7,735 bases of DNA from Planctomycetota bacterium (GTDB lineage Bacteria; Planctomycetota; Phycisphaerae; Sedimentisphaerales; Anaerohalosphaeraceae). Of this stretch, positions 1 through 5,756 are shown piece after piece. The position numbers and the translations under genes were made by a program. The notes beneath the pieces were generated by a model that was not told the DNA's origin, searched no databases, and saw only the letters and a program-made list of their open reading frames with translations. Within the stretch, counting starts at the first letter, position 1. Each line of letters opens with the position of its first letter. The stretch covers positions 1 through 7,735 of the forward strand of contig QNBS01000104.1 of assembly GCA_003644175.1 (NCBI GenBank). The letters are read 5' to 3'.

Positions 1-1097
1 GTCTTATTGCGCCGACGCTGATTTACGGGCACAGACGGTTGGGGCAAACGCCGGAACATGTAACCGCCGGCCCGCTGGTCGGTTCGGTTCAGCCGAACAT
101 CCCCTCGGAGATAAAGGAGTCGCCTGAATCCGGCGATACGATACTGGACGATCTGACCTCCGCCGGCAAGGCCTGTTTTGACGCCGGCGCCGAGTTTGTC
201 GCCTGGCCCGAGACGATTGTGCTTTCCAGCCTCAACAGCGGTTATGTCGATCTTTGCCAAGAGGGCACGCGGCCGAAGATTTACGATCGGATCATCTCCG
301 ACCACACAAAGGACACCGGCTATGTGTTGTTGGGTGCGCATTCGGCGGATGTCGATGTGGCGACCATGACGATCACCGACCGATACAACTCGGCGTTTCT
401 GTACACGCCGGCGGGACTCCAGGACCCCAAACGCTACGACAAGATGCATCTGGTGCCCTTCGGCGAATATATCCCGTTTAAGGAAAGTGCGCCCTTTATT
501 TACCGATGGATCCTTAACCTGAGCCCCTACGATTACGACTATAACCTTACAAAAGGCGCCGAATTCACGACCTTCGAGATGAAAACCGATAATAAGAAGT
601 ATGGCTTTGGCGCCTTGATCTGCTACGATGACACCGACCCGAAGATTGCCCGCAGGATGGTGGTGTCGGACGCCGGCGCCGAAAAAGCCGACTGGCTGGT
701 CAATATCAGCAACGACGGCTGGTATGTTCGATACAAGAACGAAAAGGTGCTGCCCAGTGTCGAGTTGAGCCAGAGGACGGCGATAACCGCGTTCCGGGCC
801 GTCGAGAACCGGGTGAGCATTATTCGCAGCGTCAATACGGGTATAAGCTGCCTGATCGACTCGACCGGCCTGATCCGTGACGGCTTTATCAGCGGCAATC
901 TTCCGGAGGCGGCGATGGACAGGCAGGGCGTTGAAGGCTGGTTCGTTGACCGGATCGCAATCGACGACCGGGTAACGTTTTTCAGCCGGCACGGCCAATG
1001 GCTGGAGTTTTTGTGTGGAGCGGTGATTACGGCAGTTGTTCCGGCGGCCTGTATCGACGCCGCCCGCCGGCGAAGAAGCGGCAAAGCGGATCGTTGA
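1..1097 (+). CDS. lnt: Apolipoprotein N-acyltransferase (Lnt), 3' part; 5' end outside window
   Basis: Lnt transfers an acyl chain from a phospholipid to the N-terminal cysteine of lipoproteins, the last step of lipoprotein maturation, using a periplasmic nitrilase-fold domain held by membrane helices. The frame is open from base 3 (first codon CTT), so the N-terminal membrane part lies upstream of the window; TTG 39 is an internal codon. Counting that TTG as residue 1, the C-N hydrolase triad is visible: Glu58 in WPET, Lys135 in YDKMHLVPFGEYIPF and Cys195 in ALICYDD. NISNDGWY (222-229) matches the family NDAWFG block, and a final membrane helix spans about 321-340 before a basic tail (RRRR). 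LVPFGEY and the C-terminal helix separate it from soluble nitrilases. Oddities: the Trp reported as essential after NIPQ..K in E. coli is replaced by Glu27, and the C-Y-E motif is C-Y-D. The HEAT-repeat gene follows closely and may be co-transcribed. Confidence 0.93.
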   Translation, partial: LIAPTLIYGHRRLGQTPEHVTAGPLVGSVQPNIPSEIKESPESGDTILDDLTSAGKACFDAGAEFVAWPETIVLSSLNSGYVDLCQEGTRPKIYDRIISDHTKDTGYVLLGAHSADVDVATMTITDRYNSAFLYTPAGLQDPKRYDKMHLVPFGEYIPFKESAPFIYRWILNLSPYDYDYNLTKGAEFTTFEMKTDNKKYGFGALICYDDTDPKIARRMVVSDAGAEKADWLVNISNDGWYVRYKNEKVLPSVELSQRTAITAFRAVENRVSIIRSVNTGISCLIDSTGLIRDGFISGNLPEAAMDRQGVEGWFVDRIAIDDRVTFFSRHGQWLEFLCGAVITAVVPAACIDAARRRRSGKADR

Positions 1098-1145
1098 GGC
1101 GCGATGCATGAACGATCGAGTTTAGAATTTGGAGATGCCCAAAAG

Positions 1146-2147
1146 ATGAGAATGCCGACGGTTTTGATATTGTTGTCGATGGTTTTGCAGGCAGGCTGCA
1201 TCGAAGAGCAATCGCTCACGAAGCCCGTCGGCGAGCGGTCAAAGGTGGATGTTTCACGTCTGAAGTCGAGGGCGCTTGGGATTGTTCGCGAGGCGCTTGC
1301 CGACGAGAGCGGAGTGATACGAAGTCATGCCATTGAGGTCATCGTTACAACGAAGCGACGAGAACTGATGCCGCAGGTGCTCAAACTGCTCGCCGACGAG
1401 CAGATTCATGTCCGGTTTGGCGCCGGCGTTGCGGTCGGTGATATGGAGTACACACCGGGCGAGTATATGATCAAGTCGATGCTGGAGGATCCGAATCCGA
1501 ATGCAAGGATCGCCGCCGCCTATGCGCTGTCGCGGTTAGGCAGGGCCGAGTATGCAGAGAAGATTCGCGATGCGGCAAAGAGCACAGACCAGACCGTCCG
1601 CGCCAACGCCGCTTTATTGTTGGGTAAACTCGGCGACAAGAACAATCTGCCCTTGCTGTATGAAGTGCTGCACGCCCCGGATTCGGTCGACAAGGTGAGG
1701 TTTCAGGCGGTTGAATCCATAGCGAGGCTTGGTGATGAACAAATCTACAAGAACAAACTGTGGGCGTTGCTGATCAGCAAGTATGCCGACGACCGCGTGT
1801 TGGGCATACGAGGTATGGGCCTGCTGAACACCGTCGATGCGAAGAATGCGATTATCACGATGCTGAACGACGAAGTGGGGGAGGTTCGTTTGTGTGCGGC
1901 CGAACAGTTGGCTCAAATGGGCGATCTGGCGGGCGAACAGGAGGTTGTGTCGTATTTTAAGACACAATCGCCCGATCTAAACGAGGCCTCAGTCGCCAAT
2001 ATCTTCGCGACTATGGCGATTGGGCGGATGGCAACGGCGTCCGGGACAAAATATTTGCCGAAACTCCTGCAGAGTCGCTCAAAGGTGGTCCGGCTTACCG
2101 CCGCCCAGTCGGTGCTTCTCCTTGTCCCGACGGAACATGCGCCTTGA
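1146..2147 (+). CDS. Secreted HEAT-repeat protein, possible lipoprotein
   Basis: This 333-residue protein is exported and is built almost entirely of short alpha-helical HEAT (PBS-lyase-like) repeats, which usually bind other proteins; its partner is unknown. I chose ATG 1146 over ATG 1104 because a signal peptide (MRMPTVLILLSMVLQAGC) begins exactly there, with GGAG at 1131-1134. ATG 1104 would add 14 polar residues in front, although GAGG at 1096-1099 could serve it. Cys18 ends a lipobox-like stretch, but Gln at -3 departs from the usual L-A/S-G/A-C, so lipidation is uncertain. About eight repeat units are visible, each with the pattern D..VR..A...L..LG, for example near residues 52-66, 83-97, 114-132, 146-163, 180-196, 212-227, 241-259 and 310-326. 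No catalytic residues of phycobilin lyases are evident. It lies just after lnt, whose enzyme would finish it if it is a lipoprotein. Confidence 0.85.
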   Translation: MRMPTVLILLSMVLQAGCIEEQSLTKPVGERSKVDVSRLKSRALGIVREALADESGVIRSHAIEVIVTTKRRELMPQVLKLLADEQIHVRFGAGVAVGDMEYTPGEYMIKSMLEDPNPNARIAAAYALSRLGRAEYAEKIRDAAKSTDQTVRANAALLLGKLGDKNNLPLLYEVLHAPDSVDKVRFQAVESIARLGDEQIYKNKLWALLISKYADDRVLGIRGMGLLNTVDAKNAIITMLNDEVGEVRLCAAEQLAQMGDLAGEQEVVSYFKTQSPDLNEASVANIFATMAIGRMATASGTKYLPKLLQSRSKVVRLTAAQSVLLLVPTEHAP

Positions 2148-2216
2148 TGAAAAGCCGTTGCCCTGCTCCGCTGAAAACGTTATGGCAGAGGTGTAAAGTT
2201 CTTAACACTGCGGTTT

Positions 2217-2240
2217 TGGGGCCGGGGGCCTGTTTTTGTT
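2217..2240 (+). terminator. Weak intrinsic terminator candidate after the HEAT gene
   Basis: GGCC (2220-2223), a GGG loop and GGCC (2227-2230) are followed by TGTTTTTGTT. The stem is only four base pairs, so this is a marginal candidate. It sits about 70 bases after the HEAT gene stop, where the lnt transcript would be expected to end before the promoter at 2494. Confidence 0.3.
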
Positions 2241-2304
2241 GACTAATAATAATTCCAGTTAAAAAACGCCGATATTTCGGTAGCCTGACTAAACCATAAG
2301 CTTT

Positions 2305-2332
2305 CTGGATTCGGCGCTTTCGCGGGAATGAC
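2305..2332. repeat. Degenerate copy of a dispersed palindromic repeat (GGATTC..GCTTTCGCGGGAATGAC type)
   Basis: CTGGATTC, GCGCTTTCGCG and GGAATGACA lie in order here. This resembles the small dispersed palindrome that I recall from many bacterial genomes, whose full form has an ATTCCCGC stem, a TTTC loop and a GCGGGAAT stem. Here the left arm reads ATTCGGCGC, so only ATTC/GAAT and CGC/GCG still pair. Read on the minus strand it translates as SFPRKRR, close to the SFPRKRES string seen in spurious ORF predictions over such repeats. CGCCGA at 2267-2272 can also pair with TCGGCG at 2311-2316. Confidence 0.5.
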
Positions 2333-2463
2333 ATCAACGGTCAATCGGCTCTAATTAACTGAATTTGATATAAGGGGTGCTGTTTTGCCGGCTATTTTTC
2401 TTTGATACTCCGGATTCGCGTTTTTTATGGGACGTCCGGCTAATAACACGTAACTGGTTTCGG

Positions 2464-2477
2464 GCTAATATTTTAGC
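2464..2477. promoter_or_regulatory. AT-rich inverted repeat upstream of the mre promoter
   Basis: GCTAA-TATT-TTAGC is a perfect five-base inverted repeat centred 23-24 bases before the -35 box. Its left arm overlaps GGCTAATA (2463-2470), which also occurs at 2438-2445, 25 bases earlier. The position would suit a regulator binding site, but no known operator consensus is recognised and a chance match is possible in such an AT-rich stretch. Confidence 0.3.
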
Positions 2478-2493
2478 TCGCGGCAAAAATAAC

Positions 2494-2522
2494 TTGACCT
2501 GACGGCTTTGGTAGCGTACAAT
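2494..2522 (+). promoter_or_regulatory. Sigma70-type promoter for the mre cluster
   Basis: The -35 box TTGACC (2494-2499) and -10 box TACAAT (2517-2522) are each one base off consensus and are separated by exactly 17 bases. An A-rich stretch (2485-2492) just upstream resembles an UP element. The start of transcription would fall near A2529, giving a leader of about 114 nt before TTG 2643. The promoter lies in a gene-free gap directly before the cluster and is the best-scoring one I see in the window. Confidence 0.72.
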
Positions 2523-2568
2523 CATACCAGTATATATTCGCAGGTTTGTAAATGCGTGCCGGGGCAGA

Positions 2569-2596
2569 TGGCGGCAGGAAATACTGACAGCCGCCG
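2569..2596 (+). other. Leader hairpin in the 5' untranslated region
   Basis: GGCGGC (2570-2575) pairs perfectly with GCCGCC (2590-2595), and T2569-G2596 can add a wobble pair, leaving a 14-base loop. It lies between the predicted transcription start and the ribosome binding site at 2629. No U-run follows, so it is not an intrinsic terminator; it could affect mRNA stability or translation. No known riboswitch pattern is recognised. Confidence 0.35.
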
Positions 2597-2628
2597 CTAT
2601 GGTGTCAAGGGGCAATTTAATCACGAGG

Positions 2629-2635
2629 AAAGGAG
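2629..2635 (+). promoter_or_regulatory. Ribosome binding site that fixes the TTG start at 2643
   Basis: AAAGGAG lies 7 bases before TTG 2643, ideal spacing. The in-frame TTG at 2637 is too close to use it, and the farther TTG at 2508 has no such site and lies inside the promoter spacer. Confidence 0.8.
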
Positions 2636-2642
2636 TTTGGTT

Positions 2643-3497
2643 TTGAGTACTCTTACCAAGGTATTGATTGTATTGCTGTCGCTATTCTCTATTTTTCTGT
2701 GCGGGACGGTGGTGACTTATGTCGGCAATGCCAACAGCTATAAGGCGCTCTATGACAAGGTGCAGGGCGAGATGACTGTGCTTGCCGCTGAGATGGCAAG
2801 TGTGCAGCGACAATACAATGAACAGGTGGACGCCGTTGCAGCTCTTAAAAAAGAATATAACGCACGTATCCAAAAGCTCGAGGACGTAAAGGGCACACTG
2901 ACGGCGGACCTTCGCAACGCCGAACGGGCCTGTTTGCAGTATCAGAATCGGGCGGATAGTTGGCAGGGCATTCTGACCGGGTCCGAGCAGACAATAGGCA
3001 ATCTTGTGGTGTCGCTCGAGGCAACGCGGCAAGTGTTGGACAAAGTCCGAAAGGACGACATCGAAGAGAGCAAAGAGTTCAACGAGTTGACGGCCCGCCT
3101 TTACGAAACTATGGTTCTGTTGCAGGCGCTGCAGGCCGACAAGCGTCGGCTGCTCGAGGAAAAGAGCGGTCTCGAAGATCTGCTCGGTCGGGCCGGCGTC
3201 GGCAAGGCCGCGCGTAATGTTGTGACAGCCGCCAAGGGTTCCGCCAGGGGCGTGGCGTCCATGCCGGAAATAACCGATCTGAAGGGGCTGGTGTCGGAAG
3301 TGGACGAGTCGCTGGTTTCAGTGTCAATCGGCTCGGTCGACGGCGTGAAGAAGGACATGCGTTTTCATGTGACTCGAGGCGATGAGTTTATCTGTGATGT
3401 TGTGATTACACATGTCGATACGAACAAGTCGGCCGGTGTGCTCGATCTGAAGGTGGACCAGCCAAAAATCGGAGATACGGTAAGTACAAAGCTTTAA
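2643..3497 (+). CDS. Membrane-anchored coiled-coil protein with MreC/FlgT-like C-terminal domain
   Basis: I do not recognise a named family for this 284-residue protein. Its layout is a short cytoplasmic N-terminus, one membrane helix (about 7-28), a long charged helical region rich in heptad-like Leu/Ala/Glu/Lys (about 35-185), a flexible Gly/Ala/Ser stretch (about 186-207), and a compact beta-rich end (209-284). That end carries VSIGSVDGVKKDMRF, VITHVD and KIGDTVSTKL. The pattern 'V.IGS.DGV..GM.F.V' resembles the C-terminal domain of FlgT-like proteins and the INAGTSSGIETGQYV stretch of MreC in this same window, so the overall plan mirrors MreC. Start TTG 2643 follows AAAGGAG; the longer reading from TTG 2508 would require translating the promoter. 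It is the first gene after the promoter, and the next gene begins 4 bases after its stop. A role in the elongasome is inferred from position and architecture only. Confidence 0.85.
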   Translation: MSTLTKVLIVLLSLFSIFLCGTVVTYVGNANSYKALYDKVQGEMTVLAAEMASVQRQYNEQVDAVAALKKEYNARIQKLEDVKGTLTADLRNAERACLQYQNRADSWQGILTGSEQTIGNLVVSLEATRQVLDKVRKDDIEESKEFNELTARLYETMVLLQALQADKRRLLEEKSGLEDLLGRAGVGKAARNVVTAAKGSARGVASMPEITDLKGLVSEVDESLVSVSIGSVDGVKKDMRFHVTRGDEFICDVVITHVDTNKSAGVLDLKVDQPKIGDTVSTKL

Positions 3498-3501
3498 GAT
3501 T

Positions 3502-3657
3502 ATGAGTCCAACACGAAAACCAGTTGCAATCAGTGATCTGTATACCGCTGTTTTGGCCCTTGCGACAGGCGTGGTGTTCGCCACGGCGGTGTTTGTTGCG
3601 ATCAAATGCCATATAGACTACTCAGCGATATTCAAGATTACGGAGTTAGCCCGTTAG
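3502..3657 (+). CDS. Small single-pass membrane protein (51 aa)
   Basis: ATG 3502 opens a 51-codon frame ending at TAG 3655-3657. The product has a basic N-terminus (MSPTRKPVAI), one hydrophobic helix at about residues 13-34 (LYTAVLALATGVVFATAVFV), and a short polar tail ending in KITELAR, the profile of a single-pass membrane protein with the N-terminus inside. No Shine-Dalgarno sequence is visible, but the start is only 4 bases after the stop of the coiled-coil gene, which suits translational coupling. It would easily be missed by length cut-offs. No family is recognised. Its position between the coiled-coil protein and mreB suggests a partner of one of them, by inference. The coding case rests on the helix profile, the tight spacing and the absence of another gene here. 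Confidence 0.7.
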   Translation: MSPTRKPVAISDLYTAVLALATGVVFATAVFVAIKCHIDYSAIFKITELAR

Positions 3658-3679
3658 TCGCCTGTTGCCTCCGGGCGAG

Positions 3680-3695
3680 CAGGCATCGTTGCCTG
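3680..3695 (+). other. Small hairpin between the 51-aa gene and mreB
   Basis: CAGGCA-TCGT-TGCCTG is a perfect six-base stem with a four-base loop inside the 86-base gap before mreB. It is followed by AT-rich DNA without a clear T-run, so it is not a standard terminator. It could tune mRNA processing or the level of mreB relative to the genes before it. An outer pair, TCGCC (3658-3662) with GGCGA (3695-3699), gives an alternative fold. Confidence 0.3.
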
Positions 3696-3731
3696 GCGAC
3701 ATCTTAAATATTTGCCCCCTATCCAAGTTTG

Positions 3732-3738
3732 AAGGGAG
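3732..3738 (+). promoter_or_regulatory. Ribosome binding site that fixes the GTG start of mreB
   Basis: AAGGGAG ends 5 bases before GTG 3744. The longer in-frame start, TTG 3729, would place this site inside the coding sequence and has no site of its own. Confidence 0.75.
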
Positions 3739-3743
3739 TCAAA

Positions 3744-4799
3744 GTGATACTGGACACGATTCTGGGCTGGTTCAGCATCGATATGGGAATCGACCTGGGC
3801 ACCTGCAATACCCTCGTTTGTGTTCGCAATGAAGGTATTGTGCTGAATGAGCCTTCCGTTGTCGCAGTCCGCAAGGGAACGAACATTGTTCTCAACGGCG
3901 GCGAAGCCGTCGGTCTCGTGGCGCGTGAAATGTTAGGCAAGACGCCCGGCTCGATCACCGCCATCAGGCCGTTGAAGGACGGCGTCATCAGCGACTTCGA
4001 GATTACCGAAGCGATGCTGAGCTATTTCATTCGGAAAGTGCACGGTCGGGGAGGTCTTGTGCGTCCGCGTGTGGTCATTGCCGTTCCAAGCGGCATTACG
4101 GCGGTTGAGCGCCGGGCGGTGATCGACAGCGCCGAGCGCGCCGGCGCAAGAAAGGTGTACCTTGTCGATGAGCCTATGGCCGCCGGCATCGGCGCCGGGC
4201 TGCCGATTACCGAGCCCACCGCCTCGATGATCATCGATGTCGGAGGCGGCACGACTGAAGTAGCCATAATGAGCCTGGCCGACATCAGCACCTGCGAATC
4301 GATTCGGACGGGAGGGGACGACTTTGACGAAGCCCTGATAAACCATCTGAAGCGAACGTACAATCTCCTTATCGGGGAGCCCCGCGCCGAGCAGGTCAAG
4401 ATACAAATCGGGTCGGCCGCTCCGCTGGACCAGGAGTTGACGATGGAGATTGCAGGTCGCGATACGATTTCCGGCCTGCCCCGCAAGATTGTGATTACCA
4501 GCGAAGAGATTCGCGAAGCCTTGAAAGAACCCATCGCCGGGATTATCGAGACGGTAATGCGAACTCTCGAGCGAGCAGAACCCGAACTTGCCGCCGACCT
4601 TATCGAAAGCGGAATGCATCTCTGCGGGGGGGGCAGCCTTCTGCGTGGAATGGACACGATCCTTTCCAACGCCACGGGGCTTCAAGTTACCCACGTGGAG
4701 GACCCGTTGTCCTGTGTGGCGCGCGGGACAAGCGTGTACCTGGAGAACCTGGAGATCTGGAAAGACACCCTGGATCAGACGGGCTATAGTTGGGAGTAG
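3744..4799 (+). CDS. mreB: Rod shape-determining protein MreB (actin homologue)
   Basis: MreB forms ATP-dependent filaments under the inner membrane that orient the rod complex for lateral peptidoglycan synthesis. From GTG 3744 the product has 351 residues, close to the usual length of about 335-350. It starts with an amphipathic segment (MILDTILGWFS) typical of MreB membrane binding. The actin-fold motifs follow in order: phosphate 1 DLGTCNT (17-23), the block VVIAVPSGITAVERRAV (110-126) with the conserved ERR, VDEPMAAGIG (141-150), phosphate 2 IIDVGGGTTEVA (163-174) and the adenosine motif LCGGGSLLRGM (293-303). An alternative TTG start at 3729 would add five residues but lacks a ribosome binding site. 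Cys in DLGTCNT, where Ala is common, is what I associate with Planctomycetota. A run of eight G at 4626-4633 encodes the GGG of the adenosine motif and the frame is intact. mreC follows after 71 bases. Confidence 0.97.
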   Translation: MILDTILGWFSIDMGIDLGTCNTLVCVRNEGIVLNEPSVVAVRKGTNIVLNGGEAVGLVAREMLGKTPGSITAIRPLKDGVISDFEITEAMLSYFIRKVHGRGGLVRPRVVIAVPSGITAVERRAVIDSAERAGARKVYLVDEPMAAGIGAGLPITEPTASMIIDVGGGTTEVAIMSLADISTCESIRTGGDDFDEALINHLKRTYNLLIGEPRAEQVKIQIGSAAPLDQELTMEIAGRDTISGLPRKIVITSEEIREALKEPIAGIIETVMRTLERAEPELAADLIESGMHLCGGGSLLRGMDTILSNATGLQVTHVEDPLSCVARGTSVYLENLEIWKDTLDQTGYSWE

Positions 4800-4870
4800 C
4801 CGCAAGGCTGCTGTCGTGATGTGTCGGCGGACGCATCAACCGCCTCGTTGCTGCCGGAAGCGTCAAAAAA

Positions 4871-5707
4871 ATGTTGCACAAACAACTTAATATATCGCGC
4901 GGAACGCTTTTTACTACACTTCTGATAGTCGCAATCGCCTTCCAGGTGATTCCCAGGGCGCATACCGACCGATTGGCCAATTTGTTCTCGAAAGTGTTCA
5001 AACCCGTGCTCGATGTTGGTCCGAGAGGCTTTTCGGATATCCTGGGGCCGGCGGGTGATGCGGAGAAGTTTGTATCAAAATCCAGGTACGATGAATTATG
5101 GAAGATCTGCAAGAATACCGAGGCGGATTTGCTGGAGATGCAGAGGAGGTATGAAGTTCTGTCTCGCGTGCGCAGCGAGCTGCCCAAACCCTCCCCCGGG
5201 CTGGTGTTGGCCAACGTCATCAGCTTATCCATCGACGGCTTTGGGCACAGGATTGTGATTAATGCAGGAACCAGCAGCGGGATAGAGACCGGACAGTACG
5301 TGCTGGACACCAGTCAAACCAGTGTTGTCGGCTCTATCAGTGGGGTTTTTGAAACGACCGCAACCGTGAGGCTGGTGACCGACGCCAGGCATATCATTAT
5401 GGTCGGGATCCGGCGTGAGGGCGCCGACGATTATATCGAAGGACCGATGGTCGGCGACGGACGAGACGGCTGCCGGATCGGGCTGATTCCAATAAAAGAG
5501 CATGACGTTCGTGTCGGTGATACCGTGTACGCATCGGCAAAACGTGGACTGCTTGATACGCCCGTCGTCACAGGCGAGGTGGCCCGGGTCAAGCCCGACC
5601 GGAACAGGCCGCTCCTGTGGGACATCCGTGTCAGGCCGCTCTTTGAGCCGGCTCGATTGACGGAGCTGGCCGTCATCGTAATGGTTCCGCAGGAAAAGGA
5701 AGATTAG
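4871..5707 (+). CDS. mreC: Rod shape-determining protein MreC
   Basis: MreC is the bitopic membrane protein that links MreB inside the cell to PBP2 in the periplasm and is thought to activate PBP2. The 278-residue product has a membrane helix at about 11-28, a short coiled coil at about 70-103, and the two beta-barrel subdomains of the family. Conserved stretches are VINAGTSSGIETGQYVL (129-145), VGSISGVF (153-160), ATVRLVTD (164-171), GDTVYASAKRGLLDTPVVTGEV (216-237, the family 'GD.V.TSG..G..P.G..VG.V') and the closing V-P-less strand LAVIVMVPQ (266-274). The coiled coil is short, giving a length at the lower end for MreC. ATG 4871 has only a weak GGAAG (4856-4860) 10 bases upstream. The preceding 71-base gap holds a possible GC stem (GGCGG 4826-4830 with CCGCC 4840-4844) but no convincing promoter. 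Confidence 0.95.
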   Translation: MLHKQLNISRGTLFTTLLIVAIAFQVIPRAHTDRLANLFSKVFKPVLDVGPRGFSDILGPAGDAEKFVSKSRYDELWKICKNTEADLLEMQRRYEVLSRVRSELPKPSPGLVLANVISLSIDGFGHRIVINAGTSSGIETGQYVLDTSQTSVVGSISGVFETTATVRLVTDARHIIMVGIRREGADDYIEGPMVGDGRDGCRIGLIPIKEHDVRVGDTVYASAKRGLLDTPVVTGEVARVKPDRNRPLLWDIRVRPLFEPARLTELAVIVMVPQEKED

Positions 5708-5756
5708 TCGTGCATAAATACTTGACACTTCGTCGCATGCATGGGGATCAAACGAC

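Noticed and set aside
39..41. TTG as the real start of the first gene
   Set aside because: The frame is open to the window edge with Lnt-like residues (LIAPTLIYGHRRL) before it, and Lnt needs its N-terminal membrane helices.
623..1219. 198-codon minus-strand frame opposite the end of lnt
   Set aside because: It overlaps conserved Lnt motifs on the + strand, and its product looks like an antisense translation.
2095..2624. Two minus-strand frames (2095-2337 and 2355-2624) in the gap before the mre cluster
   Set aside because: The first runs into the HEAT gene and starts within the palindromic repeat (SFPRKRR). The second covers the promoter and leader. Neither has a convincing ribosome binding site or domain.
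3933..4805. 290-codon open frame on the minus strand opposite mreB
   Set aside because: It lies wholly opposite a gene with all actin-fold motifs. Its translation is low in complexity of the usual antisense type (Arg/Gly/His-rich) with no recognisable domain.
4800..4870. GC stem GGCGG (4826-4830)/CCGCC (4840-4844) between mreB and mreC as a terminator
   Set aside because: The stem is five base pairs and no T-run follows, so termination inside a conserved operon is unlikely.
5722..5756. TTGACA at 5722-5727 as an internal promoter for mreD
   Set aside because: No acceptable -10 box is found at 16-18 bases; the 17-base spacing lands on GGATCA.
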